5,103 nucleotides of DNA from Bacillota bacterium (GTDB taxonomy: Bacteria; Bacillota; Clostridia; Tissierellales; Peptoniphilaceae): contig JAEXBH010000008.1 of the NCBI GenBank assembly GCA_023394215.1, positions 1 through 5,103 on the forward strand. The letters are read 5' to 3'. The notes below the pieces were generated by a model that saw only the letters and a program-made list of their open reading frames with translations, had not been told where the DNA came from and made no database searches. Numbering within the stretch: the stretch's first letter is position 1; every line of letters begins with the position of its first letter. The translations under genes and the position numbers were made by a program. This document shows, piece by piece, positions 1 to 5,103 of the stretch.

Positions 1-890
1 TTGCTATACAAGCCATAGCCTTGGGTGATGCCGATATAGTTGTATCAGGCGGTACTGAAAATATGTCAAGAGCTCCTTATCTTTTATTAGATCATAGGTG
101 GGGTAGCAAGATGGGTCAGGCAAAGGTGGAAGACTCTTTGTTATATGATGGTTTATTTGATGCTTTCAATGATTATCATATGGGGATAACTGCTGAAAAT
201 ATAGCGGAAAGATACGGTATAACAAGGGAAGCGCAAGATGAGTTTGCCGTAACAAGCCAAAATAGGGCTGAAAGAGCTAAAAAAGAAGGTTTGTTCAAGG
301 AAGAAATAGCTCCTGTTCAAATTAAAGACAGGAAAGGTAATATAGTGGAAATTACCGAAGATGAATATATCAAGGAAGGAGCTACTTTAGAAGCCCTTGG
401 AAAACTTAAACCGGCTTTCAAAAAGGACGGTACAGTAACTGCGGGTAATGCTTCAGGTATCAATGACGGAGCCGCTGCGGTTGTTCTTATGAGTGAAGAA
501 AAGGCTAAGGAATTGGGAGTTACACCTTTGGCTACGATAGTATCCTACGGTACAGCCGGAGTAGATCCTAAGGTTATGGGGCTTGGACCTATACCTGCTA
601 CAAGAAAGGCTTTGGAAAGAGCTGAACTTGAAATCACAGATATAGATTTAATAGAAGCAAATGAAGCTTTTGCTGCTCAATCTCTTGCTGTTGTTAAGGA
701 TCTTAATTTAAATAGGGAAATTACAAATGTAAACGGGGGAGCTATAGCTTTAGGTCATCCTATAGGTTGCTCAGGAACGAGAATAGTGGTAACATTATTA
801 CATGAAATGAAGAGAAGAAACTCTAAGAGGGGGCTTGCTACACTTTGTATAGGTGGAGGCCAAGGGGCTGCTCTTATAGTTGAAATGTAA
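1..890 (+). CDS. thlA: Acetyl-CoA C-acetyltransferase (thiolase), 5'-truncated by the window edge
   Basis: Biosynthetic-type thiolase: 2 acetyl-CoA <-> acetoacetyl-CoA + CoA, in the cytoplasm. The frame is open from base 3 and gives 295 residues up to the TAA at 888-890. Family members have about 392 residues, so about 98 N-terminal residues are missing, including the nucleophilic Cys of the CxSG motif, which should lie just upstream. The TTG at 21 is not a start: it sits inside the conserved [19 protein letters not shown] segment. Seen in the sequence: NEAF at about 660-671 (the Asn-Glu-Ala-Phe active-site loop), the thiolase signature [15 protein letters not shown] with its catalytic His at 756-758, and the C-terminal [10 protein letters not shown] with the second catalytic Cys at 846-848. 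No key residue in the visible part is missing. It lies 17 bases before ctfA, so they are probably co-transcribed. The acetyl-CoA specificity is inferred from the neighbouring CoA-transferase genes; a longer-chain 3-ketoacyl-CoA thiolase is less likely. Confidence 0.93.
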   Translation, partial: AIQAIALGDADIVVSGGTENMSRAPYLLLDHRWGSKMGQAKVEDSLLYDGLFDAFNDYHMGITAENIAERYGITREAQDEFAVTSQNRAERAKKEGLFKEEIAPVQIKDRKGNIVEITEDEYIKEGATLEALGKLKPAFKKDGTVTAGNASGINDGAAAVVLMSEEKAKELGVTPLATIVSYGTAGVDPKVMGLGPIPATRKALERAELEITDIDLIEANEAFAAQSLAVVKDLNLNREITNVNGGAIALGHPIGCSGTRIVVTLLHEMKRRNSKRGLATLCIGGGQGAALIVEM

Positions 891-897
891 TTAAATT

Positions 898-903
898 GGA
901 GGT
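898..903 (+). promoter_or_regulatory. Ribosome binding site of ctfA
   Basis: GGAGGT lies 4 bases before the ATG at 908. It decides the start: the frame is open from a TTG at 896, but that codon overlaps the Shine-Dalgarno itself and would add four residues with no family support. Confidence 0.85.
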
Positions 904-907
904 AGAC

Positions 908-1573
908 ATGAAGGATAAGTTGATAACAGTTGATCAAGCTGTAGACATGATCAAGGACGGCGATACCTTAATGATAGGGGGCTTTTTAGCCTTAGGTACA
1001 CCAAACAAGGTAATTGATGCTTTAGTTGAAACGGATAAGGGTAACTTCACAGTTATAGCCAATGATACTTCTTATGTTGATAAGGGAATCGGTAAATTGG
1101 TAGTAGCTAAGAAGGTAAAGACTATTTTTGCTTCACACATAGGTACAAACAAGGAAACAGGCAGACAAATGACTGAAAACGAAACGGAAGTTAACCTTGT
1201 TCCTCAAGGTACTCTAATTGAGCAAATTAGAGCAGGTGCTTATGGTCTTGGAGGCATATTAACTCCTACCGGTATAGGAACCGAAGTTGAAAAAGGAAAG
1301 CAAAAAATTACTTTAAATGGCAAGGAATATTTGTTGGAAGAAGCCAAGAGAGGGAATGTATCCTTGATTTATGCTAATGTTGGAGATAAGGCTGGCAACT
1401 TAAAGTATCATGGTTCAACTCAAAATTACAATGTAGCTATGGCGGGAGCGTCAGACATTACAATAGTTTATGTTGATAAATTGGTTGAAGTCGGCGAAAT
1501 AAGCCAAGATGATGTTAAGGTTCCTGGAGTATTGATTGATTATATAATTGATGGAGGTGCTATCAATGGCTAA
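908..1573 (+). CDS. ctfA: Acetate/butyrate-acetoacetate CoA-transferase, subunit A (alpha)
   Basis: Alpha subunit (221 residues, the usual length) of a family I CoA-transferase. The two-subunit enzyme exchanges CoA between acetoacetyl-CoA and acetate or butyrate through a glutamyl-CoA intermediate; the catalytic Glu is on subunit B. Seen: the N-terminal IGGF turn with Gly-Gly at residues 24-25 followed by GTP at 30-32, IANDT near residue 50, ASHIGTNKETGR, PQGTL with Gln at 100, and GLGG at 113-116 followed by LTPTGIGT, then the C-terminal VPGVLIDYII. From memory these segments match both E. coli AtoD and Clostridium acetobutylicum CtfA, so the family is secure but the exact acyl preference is not. 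It follows the thiolase by 17 bases and overlaps ctfB by 8 bases. A succinyl-CoA:3-oxoacid transferase (ScoA) is the main alternative name; the adjacent thiolase favours acetoacetate metabolism either way. Confidence 0.93.
   Translation: MKDKLITVDQAVDMIKDGDTLMIGGFLALGTPNKVIDALVETDKGNFTVIANDTSYVDKGIGKLVVAKKVKTIFASHIGTNKETGRQMTENETEVNLVPQGTLIEQIRAGAYGLGGILTPTGIGTEVEKGKQKITLNGKEYLLEEAKRGNVSLIYANVGDKAGNLKYHGSTQNYNVAMAGASDITIVYVDKLVEVGEISQDDVKVPGVLIDYIIDGGAING
1553..1558 (+). promoter_or_regulatory. Ribosome binding site of ctfB, inside ctfA
   Basis: GGAGGT sits within the last codons of ctfA, 7 bases before the ATG at 1566. It selects this ATG over the upstream in-frame ATG at 1551 and TTG at 1548, which precede or overlap the Shine-Dalgarno. 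Its position suggests translational coupling of the two subunits. Confidence 0.85.
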
Positions 1574-2246
1574 GGATATGGATAAAAATACATTGCAAGA
1601 TTTTGTTGCTAAAAACGTTGCAACTCTAATAGATGGCGGACTTGTAAATTTAGGTATAGGTCTTCCTACCAGAGTGCCTAACTTTTTACCTGAAGGGGCA
1701 AATTTGATTCTTCATTCTGAAAATGGTTTTGTGGGTATAGGCCCTTCACCTAAGGGAGAAGACGATCCCCTATATGATCCATGTGTAGCAAACGCCGGAG
1801 GACTTCCATCATCAATTACTGCGGAAGGTGCTTTTTTCGATTCATCAGTGTCATTCGGCTTAGTAAGAGGAGGACACCTTAAGGCTACTATTTTAGGAGC
1901 TCTTCAAGTAGATGAAAAGGGAAATTTGGCAAACTATATGATACCGGGCAAGATGGTTCCGGGTATGGGAGGAGCTATGGACCTTGTAACAGGTGCAGGA
2001 CTTGTTATAGTTGCGATGGAACATACACAAAAGGGAGCACTTAAGATTCTTAAGGAATGTTCATTACCGCTTACAGGAAAGGCTTGTGTTGACTGGATAG
2101 TTACAGAAATGGGTGTAATGAAAGTCACTAAAGAAGGGCTTTTATTGACTAAAAAGAACAAGGATTATTCAGTAGAAGAAATTCAGGAAGCAACAGAACC
2201 TAAATTGATAATTGCTGAAGATTTGGGAGAAATGCTTGAGCTGTAA
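1566..2246 (+). CDS. ctfB: Acetate/butyrate-acetoacetate CoA-transferase, subunit B (beta)
   Basis: Beta, catalytic subunit (226 residues, near the usual 216-221) of the heteromeric CoA-transferase; it pairs with the product of the preceding gene. Seen: VNLGIGLPT with GIGLPT at residues 30-35, and the HSENG active-site motif with the catalytic Glu at residue 52, which in this family forms the glutamyl-CoA thioester. Also present are NAGG at 76-79, FFDSSVSF with RGGH at 101-104, LGALQVDEKGN and the glycine-rich PGMGGAMDLV at 132-141. All hallmark residues are present, so an active enzyme is expected. The ATG at 1566 is chosen because GGAGGT stands 7 bases upstream and the N-terminus then has family length. 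The gene overlaps ctfA by 8 bases, as expected for subunits needed in equal amounts. It is the last gene of the operon; a terminator begins 32 bases after its stop. No acetoacetate decarboxylase gene follows, so there is no local sign of acetone production. Confidence 0.94.
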   Translation: MAKDMDKNTLQDFVAKNVATLIDGGLVNLGIGLPTRVPNFLPEGANLILHSENGFVGIGPSPKGEDDPLYDPCVANAGGLPSSITAEGAFFDSSVSFGLVRGGHLKATILGALQVDEKGNLANYMIPGKMVPGMGGAMDLVTGAGLVIVAMEHTQKGALKILKECSLPLTGKACVDWIVTEMGVMKVTKEGLLLTKKNKDYSVEEIQEATEPKLIIAEDLGEMLEL

Positions 2247-2278
2247 AAAATTACCATTATCTTATAACTAATAGGTTC

Positions 2279-2303
2279 GGGAGGGGAAACCCTCCCTTTT
2301 TTT
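2279..2303 (+). terminator. Rho-independent terminator of the thiolase-ctfAB operon
   Basis: A perfect 7-bp inverted repeat, GGGAGGG (2279-2285) and CCCTCCC (2290-2296), closes a GAAA tetraloop of the stable GNRA class. Seven T residues follow (2297-2303). There is no T tract on the opposite side, so it should act on + strand transcripts only. It separates the metabolic operon from the surface-protein gene. Confidence 0.95.
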
Positions 2304-2325
2304 GCTATTTTAAATGAGTTTGTGA

Positions 2326-2343
2326 TAAAATAATTTGTATAAT
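2326..2343 (+). promoter_or_regulatory. Putative promoter of the LRR surface-protein gene
   Basis: A consensus TATAAT lies at 2338-2343, between the upstream terminator and the ATG at 2376, predicting a start of transcription near 2350 and a leader of about 26 bases. I find no good TTGACA-like hexamer 16-18 bases upstream. A second candidate is an extended -10, TG-A-TAAAAT (TG at 2323-2324, TAAAAT at 2326-2331). Which of the two is used cannot be decided by eye. No operator-like palindrome is evident in this gap. Confidence 0.6.
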
Positions 2344-2361
2344 ATAGATATATTTTGGACA

Positions 2362-2368
2362 AAAGGAG
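2362..2368 (+). promoter_or_regulatory. Ribosome binding site of the LRR surface-protein gene
   Basis: AAAGGAG is 7 bases before the ATG at 2376. It supports this start, which is also directly followed by a well-formed signal peptide. Confidence 0.85.
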
Positions 2369-2375
2369 CGGAAAA

Positions 2376-2462
2376 ATGACAAAGAAATTTTTTAAGAGAA
2401 CAATTTCATTTTTTTTAGCCCTTATGATGATTTTCTCCAATATAGGACCTATAGCGATGGCT
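2376..2462 (+). other. Signal peptide of the LRR protein
   Basis: Residues 1-29: a positive N-region (Lys3, Lys4, Lys7, Arg8), a hydrophobic core ISFFLALMMIF at 10-20, and a polar C-region ending Ala-Met-Ala before Gln30, which fits the A-x-A rule for signal peptidase I. There is no lipobox cysteine. It marks the product as Sec-exported. Confidence 0.88.
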
Positions 2463-5103
2463 CAAGGGGTTGAGAGCTTTTCATATAGGGAAGAAGGGGG
2501 CAAAATAGTCATAACCGGACTAAAGGATTTTAGCCTTAAGGATTTGGTTATTCCTGATGAAATTGATGGAAAACCGGTCGTAGAAATTGAAGACAGGGCA
2601 TTTTTTCAAAAGGGAATTAACAGCCTTGTTTTAGGGGATAACATTGTTAAAGTGGGAGATTATGCCTTTGCAGGCAATTCAATCAACAGGCTTGAAATAG
2701 GGCTTAGGTTGAAGACGATAGGAAGTTATGCCTTTAGAGATAATCAATTAAGGGATTTAAATACTAAAAACGTTGAAAACATAGGGATATCGGCATTTGC
2801 AAATAATAAGCTTTCTGCAATCAACTTCGGGCAGATTGTGGATATTGCAGATGAGGCCTTTGTAAACAATGATTTGACAAGTTTAAATATAGGAAATAAT
2901 CTTCAAAACTTGGGAAAAGGAGTATTCTCCTACAACGATAGATACGTACTTATAAATACTGAAAACCCTAACATAAAAACTGAAGTTGTGGAAGGAGGCT
3001 TCGGTCACGTTGTAAATCCTGTTACCGTAACTGTTCATTTTATAGATAAGGATACGGAAGAGAAAATTATATCGGATATTGTTTTGGGTAGAGACTTAAC
3101 CAAAATAGATGGTATCATACTTTTAAATGAAGAAGCTACATATATTCCTCCGGAAATAAACGGTTATGAAAGACTGGACAGCCTTATTAAGTATAAGGCT
3201 GACAGCAGGAGTTATGAGATAAGTGCTAAATACAAAAATTTGAAAATCAGGCCTACTATAGAACTTATCAAAAACGCACCGGTGATTGCAAATGGCGGGG
3301 ACGGATCTACAGCTGTTTTGTTGAGTTTTGTGAAGGCTAAGGACCTTGACGGAAATGATATAAGCGACAGGATTACGGTAGAGCCTGCAAGTATAGATAC
3401 AAGTATTTCAGGTACTGTAAAGCTTGTTTACAAAGTTGAAGATAAATATGGAAATATAGCTACAAAAGAACTTGCGGTGAGGGTTGGACCTGATTGGTTC
3501 GACTTCCCTATAGGTAAGGGTTGGGTCTTGGGAGACTTTACTTATGACGGAAATAAGGTTGTAGGATTTTCTGACCAAGGCTTGACCAAGGTTGAGACTC
3601 AAAAGGAATTAATCCTTCCTCATATAAATCCTAATGACGGTCAGACTGTGATTGATACTGTGGCGGATAATGATGATAACAGGACATCGTTCAGATCAAA
3701 GTCTTTAATATCCCTTACGGATTATATGTCTACAGTTGACGGCATGGAAGGGAATATAAAGAAGATAGAAGGTATATCCAAGCAAAGTAAGTATGATTCA
3801 AAAGGAGGTTTTTCAGGAAATCAGATAGGAAGCCTTGTTTTAAATGCCTTGGAAGATGCCGGAGGTAAGGCGTTCCAAAGTAATAAGCTTAGTAAGCTGA
3901 ATCTTCCTAACTTAAAATACGTTAGGGGAAATGCTTTCTCCACTAATCAAATTTTAAGTATTGAAGCAAAAGACTTGCCGAAAGTAGAATTAATAGAAGT
4001 ATTGGGATTCGGCTCAAACAAAGATCTTACATCAATAGAAATGCCGGCCTTGAAAGAGGCAGGCTATGTGGCCTTTTACGGAGATAAAATAAGTAAAATA
4101 ATAACACCAAATTTGGAAACGGTCGGAAATGGAGCTTTCTTAAATAATGCTATAAGTGAAGTAAGCGGTGAAGTATTTCCTAAGCTTAAATTTATAGACG
4201 ACAGAGGATTTAAAGGAAATCCTCTTAAGAAGATTTCTATACCTACAGTTGAAAAGATCGGTTCAGATATCTTTTCTCCGAGTGCTGATCTTGTTGTAGA
4301 GGATAGGTTTGATAATTTAAGGATCATAGGAAACAATGCACTTAGGAATTTGGGATTAAAAGAGATACATATTCCAAATCTTAAATCCATAGGAAGTGGA
4401 GCCTTTTTGGGAAATCCCGGCTCGGAAGCTTATCCTAACGGAAAAAGCAATTACTTGGTAATATGGTCAAATAACCATGACGTTCCTAATAGGGAGAACT
4501 ATATAATAAATCCTAATCAGATACCTGATACAGGCACTGAATGGGTAGAAGAAGATTTTACCTGGGATCAGGATGATCCTAATATGGTCACCGGTTTTAC
4601 AAATGCGGGACAGATGAAGATAGTTGCTAAAAACTATAATTTAGAGCTTCCTTCGAGGGCTAAAATAGTAGGTCCTTCAGCTTTTGAGGATTGGAGAGTT
4701 TTGACCGTGAAGGGGCCGAATGTTGTAGAGTTGAAAGATTCGGCTTTTTATGGCAATCAGTTGACTGACATAAACCAAAGTTTTCCAAATTTGAAGAAGA
4801 TTGGAGAATGGGCATTAGGGAAGAATAAACTTACGGAACTAAATTTATCATATCTTGAAGATATAGGAGATAGAGCATTTAGCGGTAATAGAATAAGTAA
4901 GGTGGAAATACCGTCAGCTATAAGTATAGGAAATTATGCATTCGCAGGAGCACCTGTAACGAGTCTTAGTGCCGATAAAGTTGAAACTATAGGTAGAAAT
5001 GCTTTTTCAGACCATAGTTTAACAGAACTTTCTTTACCTAATGCAATTAGGATAGGTTTAGCGGCTTTTGCCAACCCTAATGCAAACAGTGCAAGTGCGG
5101 CAA
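2376..5103 (+). CDS. Secreted BspA-type leucine-rich repeat surface protein with MucBP-like and Ig-like domains, 3'-truncated by the window edge
   Basis: The frame is open for 909 codons with no stop and runs off the window. Domains in order (residues): signal peptide 1-29 (KKFFKR, hydrophobic core, probable cut AMA|Q); header 35-60 and LRR block 1, 81-188; cap 190-215; MucBP-like domain 216-288 (starts VTVTVHFIDKDTEEKI); Ig-like domain 289-371 (ends SGTVKLVYKVEDKYGNIATK, as in HYR/DUF5011 folds); header 383-415; LRR block 2, 484-681; cap 693-713; header 727-759; LRR block 3, 775-902. The repeats are of the LRR_5 (BspA) class, pattern L-x-x-L-x-[IL]-P-x-x-x-x-[IV]-G-x-x-A-F-x-x-N-x. I read no cysteine, which is common in exported Gram-positive proteins. 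Related proteins (Tannerella BspA, Treponema LrrA) bind host matrix or other bacteria, so an adhesin role is inferred, not shown. The anchor (LPXTG, SLH or other) would lie downstream. The gene has its own probable promoter and codon use like its neighbours, with no sign of transfer. Confidence 0.9.
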   Translation, partial: MTKKFFKRTISFFLALMMIFSNIGPIAMAQGVESFSYREEGGKIVITGLKDFSLKDLVIPDEIDGKPVVEIEDRAFFQKGINSLVLGDNIVKVGDYAFAGNSINRLEIGLRLKTIGSYAFRDNQLRDLNTKNVENIGISAFANNKLSAINFGQIVDIADEAFVNNDLTSLNIGNNLQNLGKGVFSYNDRYVLINTENPNIKTEVVEGGFGHVVNPVTVTVHFIDKDTEEKIISDIVLGRDLTKIDGIILLNEEATYIPPEINGYERLDSLIKYKADSRSYEISAKYKNLKIRPTIELIKNAPVIANGGDGSTAVLLSFVKAKDLDGNDISDRITVEPASIDTSISGTVKLVYKVEDKYGNIATKELAVRVGPDWFDFPIGKGWVLGDFTYDGNKVVGFSDQGLTKVETQKELILPHINPNDGQTVIDTVADNDDNRTSFRSKSLISLTDYMSTVDGMEGNIKKIEGISKQSKYDSKGGFSGNQIGSLVLNALEDAGGKAFQSNKLSKLNLPNLKYVRGNAFSTNQILSIEAKDLPKVELIEVLGFGSNKDLTSIEMPALKEAGYVAFYGDKISKIITPNLETVGNGAFLNNAISEVSGEVFPKLKFIDDRGFKGNPLKKISIPTVEKIGSDIFSPSADLVVEDRFDNLRIIGNNALRNLGLKEIHIPNLKSIGSGAFLGNPGSEAYPNGKSNYLVIWSNNHDVPNRENYIINPNQIPDTGTEWVEEDFTWDQDDPNMVTGFTNAGQMKIVAKNYNLELPSRAKIVGPSAFEDWRVLTVKGPNVVELKDSAFYGNQLTDINQSFPNLKKIGEWALGKNKLTELNLSYLEDIGDRAFSGNRISKVEIPSAISIGNYAFAGAPVTSLSADKVETIGRNAFSDHSLTELSLPNAIRIGLAAFANPNANSASAA
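2616..2939 (+). repeat. LRR block 1 (five repeats)
   Basis: Five tandem coding repeats start at residues 81, 103, 125, 146 and 167 and are 22, 22, 21, 21 and 22 residues long. Each carries G-x-x-A/V-F-x-x-N or a close variant, for example VGDYAFAGN and IGSYAFRDN. A half repeat (VVEIEDRAFFQKG) precedes them. The DNA copies have diverged; the repetition is clear only in the protein. Confidence 0.85.
3021..3239 (+). other. MucBP-like domain in the LRR protein
   Basis: Residues 216-288. The opening V-T-V-x-F-I-D-K-D, a central P-P-E-I-N-G-Y-E and the closing YEISAKYKN resemble the MucBP/MucBP-like beta-grasp repeats of Gram-positive surface proteins. The assignment is by pattern only. It could instead be another small all-beta stalk domain. 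Confidence 0.55.
3240..3488 (+). other. Ig-like (HYR/DUF5011-type) domain in the LRR protein
   Basis: Residues 289-371. It begins RPTIELIKNAPVIANGGDGS and ends with the typical last strands G-T-V-K-L-V-Y-K-V-E-D-K-Y-G-N-I-A-T-K, as in bacterial Ig-like folds that act as stalk spacers. The fold is assigned from this closing motif, and the exact family is uncertain. Confidence 0.6.
3825..4418 (+). repeat. LRR block 2 (nine repeats)
   Basis: Repeats start at residues 484, 505, 526, 551, 572, 593, 617, 638 and 661. Six are exactly 21 residues (63 bp). The third (25), sixth (24) and eighth (23) carry small insertions, and the eighth is the most degenerate (GNNALRNLG). Residues 416-483, ahead of the block, look like header-linked sequence with at least one broken repeat ending GGFSGN. 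Confidence 0.82.
4698..5081 (+). repeat. LRR block 3 (at least six repeats, probably ending at the window edge)
   Basis: Repeats start at residues 775, 796, 819, 840, 861 and 882. All are 21 residues except the second (23). A half repeat (IVGPSAFEDW) precedes them. The last unit ends AAFANPN and runs into a low-complexity ANSASAA. This recalls how block 2 ends (AFLGNPGSEAYPNG), so the solenoid may be finishing here. Confidence 0.82.

Noticed and set aside
21..23. TTG at 21 as a start codon for the thiolase
   Set aside because: The frame stays open to base 3, and the codons before it encode conserved thiolase sequence (AIQAIA). The true start is outside the window.
755..937. Open frames on the - strand at 755-937 and 1934-2161
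   Set aside because: They are antisense to the highly conserved 3' part of the thiolase and to ctfB, with no independent evidence.
2183..2440. Open frame on the - strand (85 codons) across the ctfB end, terminator and start of the LRR gene
   Set aside because: It runs through a terminator hairpin and antisense to two well-supported genes. Its composition is what AT-rich antisense DNA gives, and no family motif is visible.
4076..4390. Open frame on the - strand (104 codons) inside the LRR gene
   Set aside because: It is a mirror of the repeat coding sequence, with the repeated codons producing a pseudo-regular peptide. No ribosome site or family resemblance was found. The same applies to the - strand frame at 3408-3602.
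4521..4538. IPDTGT in the LRR protein, resembling an LPXTG sortase signal
   Set aside because: It starts with Ile, lies in the middle of the protein between cap 2 and header 3, and is not followed by a hydrophobic segment and positive tail.
2616..5081. Possible DNA-level tandem repeats or phase-variable tract in the LRR gene
   Set aside because: The units are similar in protein but diverged in DNA. I saw no long homopolymer or short identical array that would drive slipped-strand switching.

Overview
The window comes from a low-GC, Gram-positive anaerobe of the Clostridia/Tissierellia type. A Peptoniphilus/Anaerococcus/Finegoldia-like relative is plausible but not proven. The evidence is AT-rich DNA, strong GGAGG-type ribosome binding sites, arginine codons that are all AGA or AGG as far as I read them, a clostridial acetoacetyl-CoA module, and a cysteine-free secreted protein with BspA-type leucine-rich repeats. 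All genes are on the + strand, and coding density is high.

Left half (1-2303): the end of a short-chain acyl-CoA operon. It holds the 3' three quarters of an acetyl-CoA C-acetyltransferase (thiolase), then the two subunits of an acetate/butyrate-acetoacetate CoA-transferase (ctfA and ctfB, the atoD/atoA type). Thiolase and ctfA are 17 bases apart, and ctfA and ctfB overlap by 8 bases. A textbook rho-independent terminator (perfect 7-bp stem, GAAA loop, seven T) closes the operon. Together the enzymes link 2 acetyl-CoA, acetoacetyl-CoA and free acetoacetate, moving CoA to or from acetate or butyrate. This fits butyrate-forming amino-acid fermentation.

Right half (2304-5103): a short promoter region with a consensus TATAAT, then one very large reading frame that starts at 2376 and is still open at the window edge (909 residues, no stop). 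It encodes a secreted modular surface protein: signal peptide, LRR block 1, a MucBP-like domain, an Ig-like (HYR/DUF5011-like) domain, LRR block 2 and LRR block 3. Each LRR block is preceded by a similar header motif (F-[ST]-[YW] ... G-[LF] ... L-x-[IL]-P), and blocks 1 and 2 end in a similar cap (Y-hydrophobics ... NP). The protein is therefore built from three copies of a header-solenoid-cap module, with two stalk-type domains inserted after the first. It is probably an adhesin or host-interaction protein. Its wall anchor, if any, lies beyond the window.

I see no RNA gene, mobile element, CRISPR array or defence system. Nothing here is clearly a new biological system; the most interesting item is the architecture of the LRR protein.
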